Below the pieces are notes generated by a model. That model ran no database searches, had not been told where the DNA came from, and saw only the letters and a program-made list of their open reading frames with translations. Shown here piece by piece: positions 8,426-17,940 of a stretch of 64,000 nucleotides of DNA; position 1 is the first letter of the stretch, and every line of letters begins with the position of its first letter. The position numbers and the translations under genes were made by a program. The DNA is taken from the NCBI GenBank assembly GCA_965212005.1, contig OZ243038.1:2170001-2234000 (forward strand), written 5' to 3'. Origin of the DNA: G965212005 sp965212005 (GTDB taxonomy: Bacteria; Pseudomonadota; Gammaproteobacteria; Porifericomitales; Porifericomitaceae).

Positions 8426-9847
8426 TCAGCCAGTTTGCGCGGCGGTTGCGCTTTGCGCCAGGCGCTGGCGCGCACGCCGCACGGCAGCCCGCACCTGTTC
8501 CGGAGCGGTGCCGCCGACGTGTCGGCGCAGATTGACGGAGCCCTGCGGGCTAAGGCGCACCAGCGCATCTTCCCCGATCTCCGGGCTGAACTTGCGCAAA
8601 CAGGCCAGGCTCAGTTCATGGAGCTCTTTGCCCTGCTCCAGCGCCGCGCGGACAATTTCTCCGACCAGGCGATGAGCGGTGCGAAAGGGAATGCCCTTGC
8701 CGGTCAGGTAGTCGGCCAAATCGGTGGCGGTGCTGTAATTCTGCCCGGCGGTAGCTTGCATGCGCTGCCGGTTTACCTTCAACTGCGGCAACAGCAGCGC
8801 GTAAATGCGCAGGCAATCGCTGACGGTGTCCACGGTGTCAAACAGGGGCTCCTTGTCTTCCTGGCTGTCCCGGTTGTAGGCGAAGGGCTGCGCTTTCATG
8901 ATGGTGAGCAGGGCGATCAGGTGACCGTAGACGCGGCCGGACTTGCCGCGTACCAGTTCGGGCACGTCCGGATTCTTTTTTTGCGGCATGATCGAAGAGC
9001 CGGTGCAGCAGCGGTCCGGCAGATCGATAAAACTGTACTGCGGGGAAGCCCACAGCACCAACTCTTCCGAACAGCGCGACAGGTGCATCATCAGTTGCGC
9101 GCCGCAACTGGCAAACTCAATGCAGAAATCCCTGGCGCTGACTGCGTCCAGGGAGTTTTCCATGACGCCGGCAAAGCCCATCAGCTTTGCGCTGTATTCG
9201 CGGTCGATGGGGAAGCCAGTGCCTGCCAGGGCGGCGGCGCCGAGCGGTGATACGTTCACCCGCTGCAGGCAGTCGCCCAGGCGCTCGTGATCGCGCAGCA
9301 GCATTTCATACCAGGCCAGCAAGTGATGTCCGAAAGTGATCGGCTGCGCCGCCTGCAGGTGCGTCATGCCGGGCATCACGGAGCCGGCTTCGCGTTCGGC
9401 CAAGTCGACCAATGCCGCCAGCAGCGTGCGCAGCAATTCTTGAATGCGCGCAATTTCCTCCTTAAGGTACAGCCGCAGGGCCGTTACCACCTGGTCGTTT
9501 CTGGATCGGGCCATGTGCAGTTTTTTGCCGTCCTCGCCGATCCGTTCGATCAGTTGTGCCTCAACGTTCATATGCACGTCTTCCAGCGCCAGGCTCCAGG
9601 AGAACTCACCGCGTGCGATCTCCTCCCGAATTGCTTCCAGGCCGGAAACGATGTTTGCGCATTCCCCGGCGCTGAGCAGGCTGCAGTGCGCGAGCATGCG
9701 GGCATGCGCGATGGAGCCGGCGATGTCGTGCCGGTAGAGGCGTTTGTCAAAGGGGACCGAAGCGGTGAAATGTTCCACCGGGCCCTCGGTCCGCTCGCGG
9801 AAACGGCCCTGCCAGGGCTTGTTCCGGTCCGGTTTTTCGGGATTCAT
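8426..9847 (-). CDS. argH: argininosuccinate lyase
   Basis: Cleaves argininosuccinate to arginine and fumarate, the last arginine-biosynthesis step. The protein has about 473 residues with the fumarase/ASL superfamily signature GSSIMPQKKNPD, the substrate loop HMARSRNDQV and the catalytic-region motif MTHLQAAQPITFGHHL. ATG at 9847 is preceded immediately by an in-frame TTG at 9850; I chose ATG. It lies 10 bases upstream of aspS. The C-terminus is slightly extended by an Arg/Ala-rich tail. Confidence 0.96.
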   Translation of the reverse strand: MNPEKPDRNKPWQGRFRERTEGPVEHFTASVPFDKRLYRHDIAGSIAHARMLAHCSLLSAGECANIVSGLEAIREEIARGEFSWSLALEDVHMNVEAQLIERIGEDGKKLHMARSRNDQVVTALRLYLKEEIARIQELLRTLLAALVDLAEREAGSVMPGMTHLQAAQPITFGHHLLAWYEMLLRDHERLGDCLQRVNVSPLGAAALAGTGFPIDREYSAKLMGFAGVMENSLDAVSARDFCIEFASCGAQLMMHLSRCSEELVLWASPQYSFIDLPDRCCTGSSIMPQKKNPDVPELVRGKSGRVYGHLIALLTIMKAQPFAYNRDSQEDKEPLFDTVDTVSDCLRIYALLLPQLKVNRQRMQATAGQNYSTATDLADYLTGKGIPFRTAHRLVGEIVRAALEQGKELHELSLACLRKFSPEIGEDALVRLSPQGSVNLRRHVGGTAPEQVRAAVRRARQRLAQSATAAQTG

Positions 9848-9904
9848 CAATGCATCAGGGCCGGGAGCGCACTGGCGGTGCGTCGTGGCAAGCCGGGGGC
9901 AGGC

Positions 9905-11380
9905 TCAATCCGGCTGCAACTCCGTGCCTCCGACGGTTAGCCGATCGACGCGCAGGGTGGGTTGCCCTACGCCTACCGGGACGTTCTGTCCTTCTTTGCC
10001 GCATACGCCGATGCCTTTGTCCAGCTCCAGATCATTCCCCACCATGCTGATTTGGGTTAGTACTTCCGGACCGCAGCCTATCAACGTGGCGCCTTTGACG
10101 CGCCGGGTAAGCTTGCCATTTTCGATCAGGCGGGCGCAGCCGGCACTGAAAACAAAGCGCCCGTTGGTGATGTCTACCTGTCCGCCGGTGAATTGATCGG
10201 CATACAGTCCTCGCTTTACGGAGCGGATGATCTCCTCTGGGTCGTGCTGACCGGCCAACATGTAGGTATTGGTCATGCGTGGCATGGGCAGGTGAGCGAA
10301 GGATTCGCGGCGCCCGTTCCCGGTGGGACGCTGCTTCATTAGCCGGGCATTGAGCCGATCCTGCATGTAGCTTTTCAGTATGCCGTCCTCGATCAGCACG
10401 GTGCACTCGCTTGCGGTGCCTTCGTCATCCACGCTAAGGGAGCCGCGCCGGTGGGCCAGGGTGCCGTCATCGACAATCGTGCACTGCCTGTCGGCCACCC
10501 TCTCTCCGATTCGTCCGCTGAAGGCTGAAGTCTGTTTGCGGTTGAAGTCTCCCTCCAGGCCGTGACCGATGGCTTCGTGCAGCAAAATGCCGGGCCAGCC
10601 CGGCCCCAGCACCACCTGCATGACCCCGGCGGGCGCCGGGGTCGCCTCCAGGTTGAGCAAAGCCATTTCCACCGCCTCGCGCACGTAGTCGGAAGCGGTC
10701 GTGCCTTCCAGGAAATACTGGTAACTGAAACGTCCGCCGCCGCCCGAACTGCCGCTTTCGCGGCGTCCCTTTTGTTCGGCGATGACGCTTACGTTGAGCC
10801 GCACCAGTGGGCGTACGTCGGCGCTCAGGTAGCCGTCGCTGTTGGCCACCAGGATCGTGCTGTGCTGTCCGCCGAGTCCGATCATGACTTGTTTTATGCG
10901 CGCATCCAGGGATCGGGCCTCGGCGTCCAGGCGCTGCAGCAGCTTTGTTTTTTCCGTATTGTCCAGCGACCGCAGCGGATCTTCAGCCGGGTACAGCGCA
11001 GCGGGCTGCGGATGCTGCCAGGCCTGCAGCCTCCCACTGCCTCCGCTGCGGGCAATCGTGCGGGCCGTGTCTGCGGCCTGCAGCAGGGCGCCCGGCTGGA
11101 TTTCATCGGAATAGGCAAGCCCGGTTTTCTCGCCGCTGATGGCCCGGGCGCCAACGCCCTGGTTCAGATTGAAGCGGCCCTGTTTGACAATCCCGTCCTC
11201 CAATTGCCAGGATTCGGTGCGGGTTCGTTCCAGGTACAGTTCGCTGCTGTCCACTCCGTGTTGCATCATTCTCCCGAGCGCATGCTCCAAGTCCGGTTCG
11301 CCCAGCCCTCCTGGAGTTAGCAGTCGCTCCCTGGCCAGGTGCAGGGAGCGATCCGCGGGTTTGGCTGGAAGTCCGCTCAT
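9905..11380 (-). CDS. tldD: TldD metalloprotease
   Basis: A 491-residue TldD/PmbA-family zinc protease with the motif LHEAIGHGLEGD, where H268, E269 and H273 are the predicted metal/catalytic residues. Family blocks ARAISGEKTGLAYSDE, NVSVIAEQKGRRESG and the C-terminal VGNDLELDKGIGVCGKEGQ are present. TldD acts with PmbA/TldE on unfolded peptides and modified peptide precursors; no pmbA is in this window. The start ATG at 11380 overlaps the nitrilase stop (ATGA), so the two are translationally coupled, an order common in gammaproteobacteria. The longer open frame is rejected because it enters the neighbouring gene. Confidence 0.95.
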   Translation of the reverse strand: MSGLPAKPADRSLHLARERLLTPGGLGEPDLEHALGRMMQHGVDSSELYLERTRTESWQLEDGIVKQGRFNLNQGVGARAISGEKTGLAYSDEIQPGALLQAADTARTIARSGGSGRLQAWQHPQPAALYPAEDPLRSLDNTEKTKLLQRLDAEARSLDARIKQVMIGLGGQHSTILVANSDGYLSADVRPLVRLNVSVIAEQKGRRESGSSGGGGRFSYQYFLEGTTASDYVREAVEMALLNLEATPAPAGVMQVVLGPGWPGILLHEAIGHGLEGDFNRKQTSAFSGRIGERVADRQCTIVDDGTLAHRRGSLSVDDEGTASECTVLIEDGILKSYMQDRLNARLMKQRPTGNGRRESFAHLPMPRMTNTYMLAGQHDPEEIIRSVKRGLYADQFTGGQVDITNGRFVFSAGCARLIENGKLTRRVKGATLIGCGPEVLTQISMVGNDLELDKGIGVCGKEGQNVPVGVGQPTLRVDRLTVGGTELQPD

Positions 11381-12210
11381 GCCGTGCATTCCGGACGGCG
11401 ATGCTGCAAAACCGGAAACCGGCGGCGCAGTTCGGCTTGCCGGTCCAAGTCCATCTCTGCGCAGATCACGCCGCTGCCTTCGCCGGCCTCGGCCAGGGTC
11501 TCCCCCCAGGGGTCCACGATCAGGCTGTGCCCGTAACTGGAGCGTCCATGCGGGTGGGGGCCGCTTTGGTTGGCTGCGATCAGGTAACAAAGATTTTCGA
11601 TGGCGCGGGCACGCACCAGCACGTGCCAGTGTGCGGCTCCGGTGGTCGCGGTAAAGGCTGAGGGTGCCGTGATGAGTTCCGCTTGTTCTTGGTGCATGCG
11701 ACGATATAGTTCGGGGAAACGTAGATCATAGCAGATTGACATGCCGATTTTGGCAATGGGGGTTTCGGTCACCACCACTGCGTTGCCGGCCTCCAGCGCC
11801 GCCGATTCCCGGTAGATATCCTCCTTGCCGGTGCCGATCTGTACGTCAAACAGGTGGACCTTGTCATATCGGGCGGTGCAGCGCCCGAGCGGATCATACA
11901 GCAGTTGGCTGCCATACACTTTATCCGGGGTGGAGGCCGCGATGGGTACGGTGCCCGCCGCCAGCCACAGCCGATGGCGGCGCGCCGCTTCCGCCAGCCA
12001 GTGCTGGATCGGACCGCTGCCGGGTTGCTCGCGCAGTGCGCCCCGGTCTGTCTCGCGGCGTCCGATAAAGGCAAAATTTTCCGGCAACAACGCGAACCCC
12101 GCTTTCTGCCCGGCGGCGGCGGCAAGCAGTTCACCGGCCTGCTCCAGGTTTGCCTGCAGATCATCGTTGGAGGTCATCTGTATGGCTGCAATTTTGATTG
12201 TGTTTTTCAT
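11377..12210 (-). CDS. carbon-nitrogen hydrolase (Nit-family amidase)
   Basis: A 277-residue nitrilase-superfamily enzyme with the full catalytic triad: E44 (LLPENFAF), K117 (RYDKVHLFD) and C160 (GMSICYDLRFPELYR). Sequence pattern and the neighbouring tldD place it in the Nit1/Nit2-like group that hydrolyses small amides such as deaminated glutathione or omega-amides; the substrate here is inferred only. ATG at 12210 (MKNTIKIAAIQM) is the family start, and the frame upstream of it is non-coding. The gene diverges from alaC across a 443-base gap. Confidence 0.92.
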   Translation of the reverse strand: MKNTIKIAAIQMTSNDDLQANLEQAGELLAAAAGQKAGFALLPENFAFIGRRETDRGALREQPGSGPIQHWLAEAARRHRLWLAAGTVPIAASTPDKVYGSQLLYDPLGRCTARYDKVHLFDVQIGTGKEDIYRESAALEAGNAVVVTETPIAKIGMSICYDLRFPELYRRMHQEQAELITAPSAFTATTGAAHWHVLVRARAIENLCYLIAANQSGPHPHGRSSYGHSLIVDPWGETLAEAGEGSGVICAEMDLDRQAELRRRFPVLQHRRPECTA

Positions 12211-12653
12211 GCTCAATTCGTTGCCGATCAGTGTACTGAAAATTCTTTGCCAGCTACAGCCGGAGATTTCATGCCGGTCGTTGGTCCGGAGGGGCCTGCC
12301 GCCGGTACGGTTACCTGGCCGCGATGGAATCGCGGCGCGAATAGGCTCTCCTGCCGTACAGTATGCGTGCCGGGGAAGAGACTTTGAGCACCAGGAGTGG
12401 GAACCCATGCCTGTCTGCGAGGACGCCGGATTCTGAAATCGACCGGCGGCGAGCCGGGTCCGTTAGCTGCCAGTGCCTGGTGGTGACGCATGAGCAGAGT
12501 GCGGGGAAGGGCGGCAAGGAGCACGGGGGCCACGTTTTTTTTACGCTCTGCATTGGACGATATCCCCGCATTGCGCTAAGGTTTATTCCGCATGGAGCAT
12601 TTTTTCTCAATGAGGGGGTGGCGTGATCCGCAGGCCGCCGCGATCTTGCGGCT
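12211..12653. other. divergent intergenic region, no gene recognised
   Basis: This 443-base gap separates the minus-strand nitrilase from the plus-strand aminotransferase, so both promoters must lie here. Short open frames on both strands lack ribosome-binding sites and family resemblance. A run of eight T residues is present near 12535, but I see no stable GC-rich stem directly before it. No riboswitch or tRNA is visible. Confidence 0.5.
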
Positions 12654-13871
12654 GTGAACGAGACTTTTTCCCGCGTTGACCGGCTGCCCCCCTATGTTTT
12701 TCAGATCGTGGACCGGCTGAAGATGAAGGCGCGGCGCGATGGGGAGGATATCATCGATTTCGGCATGGGCAATCCGGATCAGCCCGCCCCGCCGCACGTA
12801 ATCGCCAAGTTGGTTGAGGTGGTGCAGCGCCGAGATACCCACCGGTACTCCAGTTCCAGCGGCATTCCGCGGCTGCGCCGGGCGATCTGTGACTGGTACG
12901 GACGGCGCTACGACGTGGATTTAGATCCGGAGCGTGAGGCTGTGGTAACGATGGGATCCAAGGAAGGTCTGGCACACCTGGCACTGGCCATGGTTGATCA
13001 CGGCGACGTGGTGTTGGCGCCGAGCCCGGCTTATCCGATCCATTCCTTCGGCTACGTGATTGCCGGTGCCGACGTGCGCCACGTGCCCATCGGTGCCGGG
13101 ATCGATTTTTTTACTGAACTGGAAAAGGCGGTCCGGAACTGTTCTCCCAAGCCTAAGCTGCTGTTGCTGAACTTCCCCTCCAACCCTACTACCCAGTGCG
13201 TGGAGTTGTCTTTCTTCCATAAAGTTGTGGATTTTGCCCGCTCCCATCAGATCTGGGTGGTGCAGGACCTGGCTTATGCCGATATCGTCTTCGACGGGTA
13301 CCAGGCACCTTCCATTCTGCAGGTGCCGGGAGCGAAAGACATCGCCGTGGAATTTTTCAGCATGTCCAAGAGCTACAATATGCCCGGCTGGCGGGTAGGC
13401 TTCATGGTAGGCAACTCGTTGTTGGTCCAGGCGCTGTCGCGTCTGAAATCATACTTGGACTATGGCTTGTTTACCCCCATACAGGTAGCTGCGATCTTTG
13501 CCTTGGAGGATGCCACCGGCTGGGTAGAGCAGGTCCGTGACTGTTACCGCCGCCGGCGCGACGTGCTTTGCAGCGGGCTGAACGCGGCCGGCTGGCCGGT
13601 GCAGCCGCCCAAGGCGACGATGTTTGTATGGGCACCGATTCCCGAGCCTTTTGCCGCGACCGGCTCGCTTGCCTTCAGCAAGCAGTTGCTGCTCCAGGCC
13701 CGGGTTGCGGTCTCTCCGGGGATTGGCTTTGGCGAGTATGGGGATGGGCACGTGCGTTTTTCTCTGATTGAGAATACACATCGTACCCGGCAGGCAGTGC
13801 GCGGCATCCGTGCCATGCTGCAGCAAGCCCTCGGCCCCTCCGGGGCGGCTCTGACGCAGGAGAAGGCATGA
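12654..13871 (+). CDS. alaC: alanine transaminase, AlaC type
   Basis: A class I PLP aminotransferase of 405 residues. The internal-aldimine lysine is K239 in FFSMSKSYNMPGWRVGF, with MGNPDQP near residue 38 and NFPSNPTT near 173 as substrate/cofactor motifs. The pattern and position before hom and thrC match the AlaC glutamate-pyruvate aminotransferases of gammaproteobacteria, sometimes annotated as LL-diaminopimelate aminotransferase. The start is GTG at 12654. It heads an alaC-hom-thrC cluster with a 55-base gap to hom. Confidence 0.9.
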   Translation: MNETFSRVDRLPPYVFQIVDRLKMKARRDGEDIIDFGMGNPDQPAPPHVIAKLVEVVQRRDTHRYSSSSGIPRLRRAICDWYGRRYDVDLDPEREAVVTMGSKEGLAHLALAMVDHGDVVLAPSPAYPIHSFGYVIAGADVRHVPIGAGIDFFTELEKAVRNCSPKPKLLLLNFPSNPTTQCVELSFFHKVVDFARSHQIWVVQDLAYADIVFDGYQAPSILQVPGAKDIAVEFFSMSKSYNMPGWRVGFMVGNSLLVQALSRLKSYLDYGLFTPIQVAAIFALEDATGWVEQVRDCYRRRRDVLCSGLNAAGWPVQPPKATMFVWAPIPEPFAATGSLAFSKQLLLQARVAVSPGIGFGEYGDGHVRFSLIENTHRTRQAVRGIRAMLQQALGPSGAALTQEKA

Positions 13872-13926
13872 GCAGAGCGGTCCGGCGCATGCTGCGCGGA
13901 CGCTGCGCTGATCGGCAGGCCAGGTT

Positions 13927-15234
13927 ATGCGGGCACTGCGCATAGGACTACTGGGACTCGGTACGGTCGGCGCTGGAACGGTACGGGTACTACAGCGCAA
14001 CCAGGCGGAAATTCAGTGCCGGGCGGGCCGTGAACTCAAGGTGGTTTCAGCCAGTGCCCGTGATCTGACCCGAAAGCGAGCCTGTTCTACCCAGGGCATT
14101 CGTCTGCAGGCCGACTCCGCCGCGGTGGTTACCGACCCCGAAGTGGACGTCGTCGTCGAACTGATCGGCGGTCTTGAGCCCGCTCGTCGCCTGGTGCTGA
14201 CCGCCATCGAACACGGCAAACACATTGTGACGGCGAACAAGGCTTTGATCGCCGTTCACGGCAACGAACTATTCCAGCAGGCGCGCCGGCATGGGGTGAT
14301 CGTGTCTTTTGAGGCCGCGGTAGCCGGCGGGGTGCCCATCATCAAGGCCATGCGGGAAGGTCTGGCGGGCAATCGGATCTCGTTCCTGGCCGGGATCATC
14401 AACGGCACCACCAATTTCATTCTGAGTTCGATGGATGCCGGCCACGGGGATTTGGCGCACGTGCTGCGCCAGGCGCAGGATTTGGGCTATGCGGAGGCGG
14501 ATCCGAGTTTCGATATAAAAGGAACCGACGCCGCGCACAAGCTGACCATCCTGGCTTCCCTTGCCTTTGGTATTCCGTTGCAGTTTGAGCAGGTTTGTAT
14601 TGAGGGGATCCAGGATCTTTCCTTGACGGATATTCACTATGCCCGCGAGTTGGGATATCGGATCAAGCATTTAGGGATCGCCCGGCGCCGGCCGGACGGG
14701 ATTGAACTGCGTGTGCACACCACCCTGATCCCGCAGCGGCACCTGCTGGCCAGCGTGAACGGAGTGATGAACGCGGTGCTGATTCAAGGCGATGCGGTGG
14801 GTCCAACCCTCTACTGTGGCGCCGGGGCCGGGGCGGAGCCTACTGCGTCCGCGGTCATCGCGGACCTGGTGGACATTAGCCGGGCTTGTGACGATGCGGC
14901 GACCCATGTGCCATCCCTTGCGTTTCAGCCCGGCAGGCTGGCGGATACGCCGGTGCTGCCTGCTTCACGGATGGCAAGCGCTGATTATCTGCGCATGTGG
15001 GTCGTGGACCAGCCCGGCGTGCTGGCCTCGATCTCCGGCATCCTGGGAGAGATGGATATCAGTATTGAGGCGGTGCTGCAAAAAGAACCGGGGTCAAGGC
15101 AGGGCTACGTGACTTTGATCATGCTGACCCAATGTGTACGCGAGAGCAACCTGAAGCAGGCGCTGGAACGGATCCAGCGTCTGGACGTGATCGACGGCAA
15201 AATAAACCGCATCCGCGTGGAGGACCTGGCATGA
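13927..15234 (+). CDS. hom: homoserine dehydrogenase
   Basis: Reduces aspartate semialdehyde to homoserine for threonine and methionine synthesis. The 435-residue single-function enzyme has an N-terminal Rossmann fold (GLGTVG, residues 10-15) and the catalytic/substrate block AVAGGVPIIKAMREGLAGN. The signature GYAEADPSFDIKGTDAAHKL follows, and a C-terminal ACT domain (QPGVLASISGILGEMDISIE) is probably for feedback control by threonine. It overlaps thrC by four bases (ATGA), so the two are coupled. Confidence 0.96.
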   Translation: MRALRIGLLGLGTVGAGTVRVLQRNQAEIQCRAGRELKVVSASARDLTRKRACSTQGIRLQADSAAVVTDPEVDVVVELIGGLEPARRLVLTAIEHGKHIVTANKALIAVHGNELFQQARRHGVIVSFEAAVAGGVPIIKAMREGLAGNRISFLAGIINGTTNFILSSMDAGHGDLAHVLRQAQDLGYAEADPSFDIKGTDAAHKLTILASLAFGIPLQFEQVCIEGIQDLSLTDIHYARELGYRIKHLGIARRRPDGIELRVHTTLIPQRHLLASVNGVMNAVLIQGDAVGPTLYCGAGAGAEPTASAVIADLVDISRACDDAATHVPSLAFQPGRLADTPVLPASRMASADYLRMWVVDQPGVLASISGILGEMDISIEAVLQKEPGSRQGYVTLIMLTQCVRESNLKQALERIQRLDVIDGKINRIRVEDLA

Positions 15235-16358
15235 TCGCATCGGCCGGCACAGAGGGAGTGATCCGGCGTTACCGGGAGCGCCTGCCATTGGCCGCGGATG
15301 CGCCGATCATCAGCCTGGGCGAGGGAGGGACGCCGCTGATTCGCCTGGAGCATGTGCCCGCTCGTTTAGGGATGGAGTTGGCATTGTACGTCAAGTACGA
15401 GGGGCTCAATCCCACCGGTTCCTTTAAGGATCGGGGCATGACGGTCGCAGTAAGCCAAGCGCTTGCAGAGGGCTATGGCGCGTTGCTTTGCGCTTCTACC
15501 GGCAATACCTCGGCGTCGGCGGCGGCGTACGCGGCGCGTGCCGGCATCCGTGCTTTCGTGCTGATTCCGCGGGGTAAAGTTGCGCAGGGAAAACTGGGAC
15601 AGGCAATGATGCACGGTGCGACGGTGCTGCAGATCGCGGGCAACTTCGACCAAGGCATGCGCCTGGTTAAGGAGCTTCAGGACCTGGGGGAAGTCTGCAT
15701 CGTCAATTCGATCAACTCCTTCCGGCTGCAGGGACAAAAGACCGCGGCTTTTGAGATTATCGAACAACTCGGGCGCAGCCCGGACTATCATTTTCTGCCA
15801 GTTGGCAACGCCGGCAACATTTCCGCCTACTGGATGGGATACAGCGAATATTACCGCGACGGGCTGGCAAGCGGGCGGCCCCGGATGTGCGGCTGCCAGG
15901 CGAGCGGTGCTGCCCCTTTTGTCCTCGGCAGGCGCGTGGATGCGCCGGATACGGTGGCAACGGCGATCCGGATCGGCCACCCGCAGTCTTGGGACCTGGC
16001 GCGGCAGGCGGTGCAGGAATCCGGAGGCTGGTTTGGTGCCAGCAGCGACGAAGAAATTCTGCAGGCGCAGCAGCTCTTGGCTGAGGAAGGCATATTCTGC
16101 GAGCCGGCTTCGGCGGTCTCGCTGGCGAGGCTGCACCAGGACTGGAAGTCAGGGAGGCTGGAGGCGGGCAGCATGGTGGTTTGTACGTTGACCGGACACG
16201 GCCTGAAGGACCCGGATATTGCTATTCGCCAGGCACAGTCTTCATTGCTGGAAGTGCCTGCCGATCGCGATGCAGTGCGGGCGGTGATCCGCGCTCACTC
16301 TGCCCGGACCGGCGGGACGGAGCCGTCCGATCCGATTCCCGCTCGACGATCAGGCTGA
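15231..16358 (+). CDS. thrC: threonine synthase
   Basis: A PLP-dependent enzyme converting O-phosphohomoserine to threonine. The 375-residue protein has the cofactor lysine K66 in NPTGSFKDRGM, the phosphate loop VGNAGNISAYWMGY, and STGNTSASAAAYAARAG contacting the substrate. Its length matches the short bacterial threonine synthases. ATG at 15231 overlaps the hom stop; the longer open frame lies inside hom and is rejected. The last 20 residues are a nonconserved tail. Confidence 0.95.
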   Translation: MIASAGTEGVIRRYRERLPLAADAPIISLGEGGTPLIRLEHVPARLGMELALYVKYEGLNPTGSFKDRGMTVAVSQALAEGYGALLCASTGNTSASAAAYAARAGIRAFVLIPRGKVAQGKLGQAMMHGATVLQIAGNFDQGMRLVKELQDLGEVCIVNSINSFRLQGQKTAAFEIIEQLGRSPDYHFLPVGNAGNISAYWMGYSEYYRDGLASGRPRMCGCQASGAAPFVLGRRVDAPDTVATAIRIGHPQSWDLARQAVQESGGWFGASSDEEILQAQQLLAEEGIFCEPASAVSLARLHQDWKSGRLEAGSMVVCTLTGHGLKDPDIAIRQAQSSLLEVPADRDAVRAVIRAHSARTGGTEPSDPIPARRSG

Positions 16359-16448
16359 GCGAGTACCGCCCACCGTGATCCATGACCGCAGGTACGCTGC
16401 GCGGCAACCGATTCGCCGGATGCCAGCCGCGTTCCCCTGCCTTTTGCG

Positions 16449-17507
16449 GTGAGTGCCGGCAAGCCCGCCGAACTGACTCTGCTGTTGCCCGGCTTGTGCG
16501 ACCGGTACCCGCTGCTACCCGCCCAGGCGCGTTTCCCGGCCCTGGAAGCGCTGCTGGTCTGCGCGCAGCGCCGGCACCATCCGCCTGCCGGGACAGATTG
16601 GATCCTGTGCCGGCACTTTGGTATTGATTGCCCGCCGCAGTCACCGCCGGTGGCACCCTTGACGCGCCTGCTGGACGGTGCCGGTGCCGAAGAAGGCATT
16701 TGGATGCGGGCCGACCCGGTGCATATAGCGGTCGGAACTGGCACAGCCGTGCTGCAGCCCCCGGCGCTGCTGAACCTCAGGAGCCAGGAGGCGCAGGGGC
16801 TGATCGCTGAATTAGCCGATCTGTTTGCAGACCTGGATACCGAACTGAAAGCCGGGGCAAGCCCGGAGCGCTGGTACCTGCGTTTGTCCGGCTCGGTCCA
16901 GTTGCAGACCCAGCCCCTGGAGCAGGCAATAGGCCGAAACCTCGGCTCCTTGCGGCTGCAGGGAGCTGATCGCGCCACTTGGAACCGGGTTTTGAGCGAG
17001 GTTCAAATGCGCCTGCATCTAAGCCCGATCAATCAGCAGCGCCGGCGCCGGGGAGAGTTGCCGATCAACGGCCTCTGGTGCTGGGGTGCCGGTCGCTTGC
17101 CGAAGCCGGCTGCCACCCCTGCCTGGGATCAAGTGTATAGCAACGCAGTATTGGCCGAAGCACTGGCGCGTCTGCATGGGATTTCGCATCAGGCATTGCC
17201 GGAGAGCTTTGGTGCAGTGCGGGCCGGTGCCGGGCAGCGCGTGCTGATAGCGTGGTCTGCCGAAGGTTATGGCACTGACCGGTCCGCTGAGCGCGAGCGC
17301 TTGAATTTTCTGCACGCGCTGGAGCGCGGTTGGTGTATTGCGCTCAAGCGGGCATTGCTGAGGGCGCAGCTGCGTTCCCTGCGGTTGATTGTGCCTCCGG
17401 TGCTTGAATTCCGGCTGTCGCCGAGTGTGCTGTGGCGGTTTTGGCGCCGCCCTCGTCCGCTGGAGGAATACCTGGGTGGATACCTCTTTCAGGAGGGGCC
17501 AGGGTAG
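16449..17507 (+). CDS. RpfE-type uncharacterised protein (COG4255)
   Basis: A 352-residue protein resembling the Xanthomonas RpfE-type family, sometimes labelled phosphoglycerate mutase-like. Conserved blocks include WMRADPVHIAVGTGTAVL near residue 85, the alpha-helical QGLIAELADLFADL, and LSEVQMRLHLSPINQQRRRRGELPINGLWCWGAG (two adjoining segments, residues 182-215). The start is GTG at 16449, 90 bases after thrC. The molecular function of the family is not established. In Xanthomonas it neighbours recJ; no recJ follows here, because the next sequence is an AT-rich non-coding stretch. Confidence 0.7.
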   Translation: MSAGKPAELTLLLPGLCDRYPLLPAQARFPALEALLVCAQRRHHPPAGTDWILCRHFGIDCPPQSPPVAPLTRLLDGAGAEEGIWMRADPVHIAVGTGTAVLQPPALLNLRSQEAQGLIAELADLFADLDTELKAGASPERWYLRLSGSVQLQTQPLEQAIGRNLGSLRLQGADRATWNRVLSEVQMRLHLSPINQQRRRRGELPINGLWCWGAGRLPKPAATPAWDQVYSNAVLAEALARLHGISHQALPESFGAVRAGAGQRVLIAWSAEGYGTDRSAERERLNFLHALERGWCIALKRALLRAQLRSLRLIVPPVLEFRLSPSVLWRFWRRPRPLEEYLGGYLFQEGPG

Positions 17508-17940
17508 TACTCCTGACTATCGCCAAGATAGGTAAACCATCCATATATTCTAAGTATATTATTAAAAAAAGTTGCAAATTATACTTTTTGTGCTTTACTT
17601 CCAAAGTAGGGTGGCAGATAACATCCTATTAGTTGCAAATACTCTATTAGAGGTAAGCGTAAGAATTGAGAATTCATGCAATAGAATTAATGAAAATGCG
17701 GCAATTTCTTTATTACAGTCACAGCGGAAGGTAATGGAGACGGAATGGAAAGCAGATCGCTATTCTAGGTTGGGCATATTGTCTTTTGGGCGGCCCGGTT
17801 ACCACAAGCAGCCAGGCAAGCGGGCAAACGTGTCGGTGGCGAATCTGAATCCTGCCGGCGCAGGCCGCAAGCTTGATTTTGGCGAGTGGACTGCGTGGCG
17901 TGTTAGACATAGTATAGTATACAGAGAGTAGAGAATTTTG
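17508..17940. other. AT-rich intergenic tract
   Basis: This 433-base gap opens with about 190 bases of conspicuously AT-rich sequence (17515-17715), then returns to normal composition. A 119-codon open frame crosses it but shows no ribosome-binding site, motif or composition of a gene. A TATA-rich stretch (TAGTATAGTATAC near 17912) may carry the -10 region for the SEL1 gene. The composition is unlike the neighbours and could mark a degraded insertion, which is inference. Confidence 0.5.

Noticed and set aside
17572..17931. A 119-codon frame in the AT-rich gap
   Set aside because: No ribosome-binding site or recognisable motif, and it crosses a sharp composition change.
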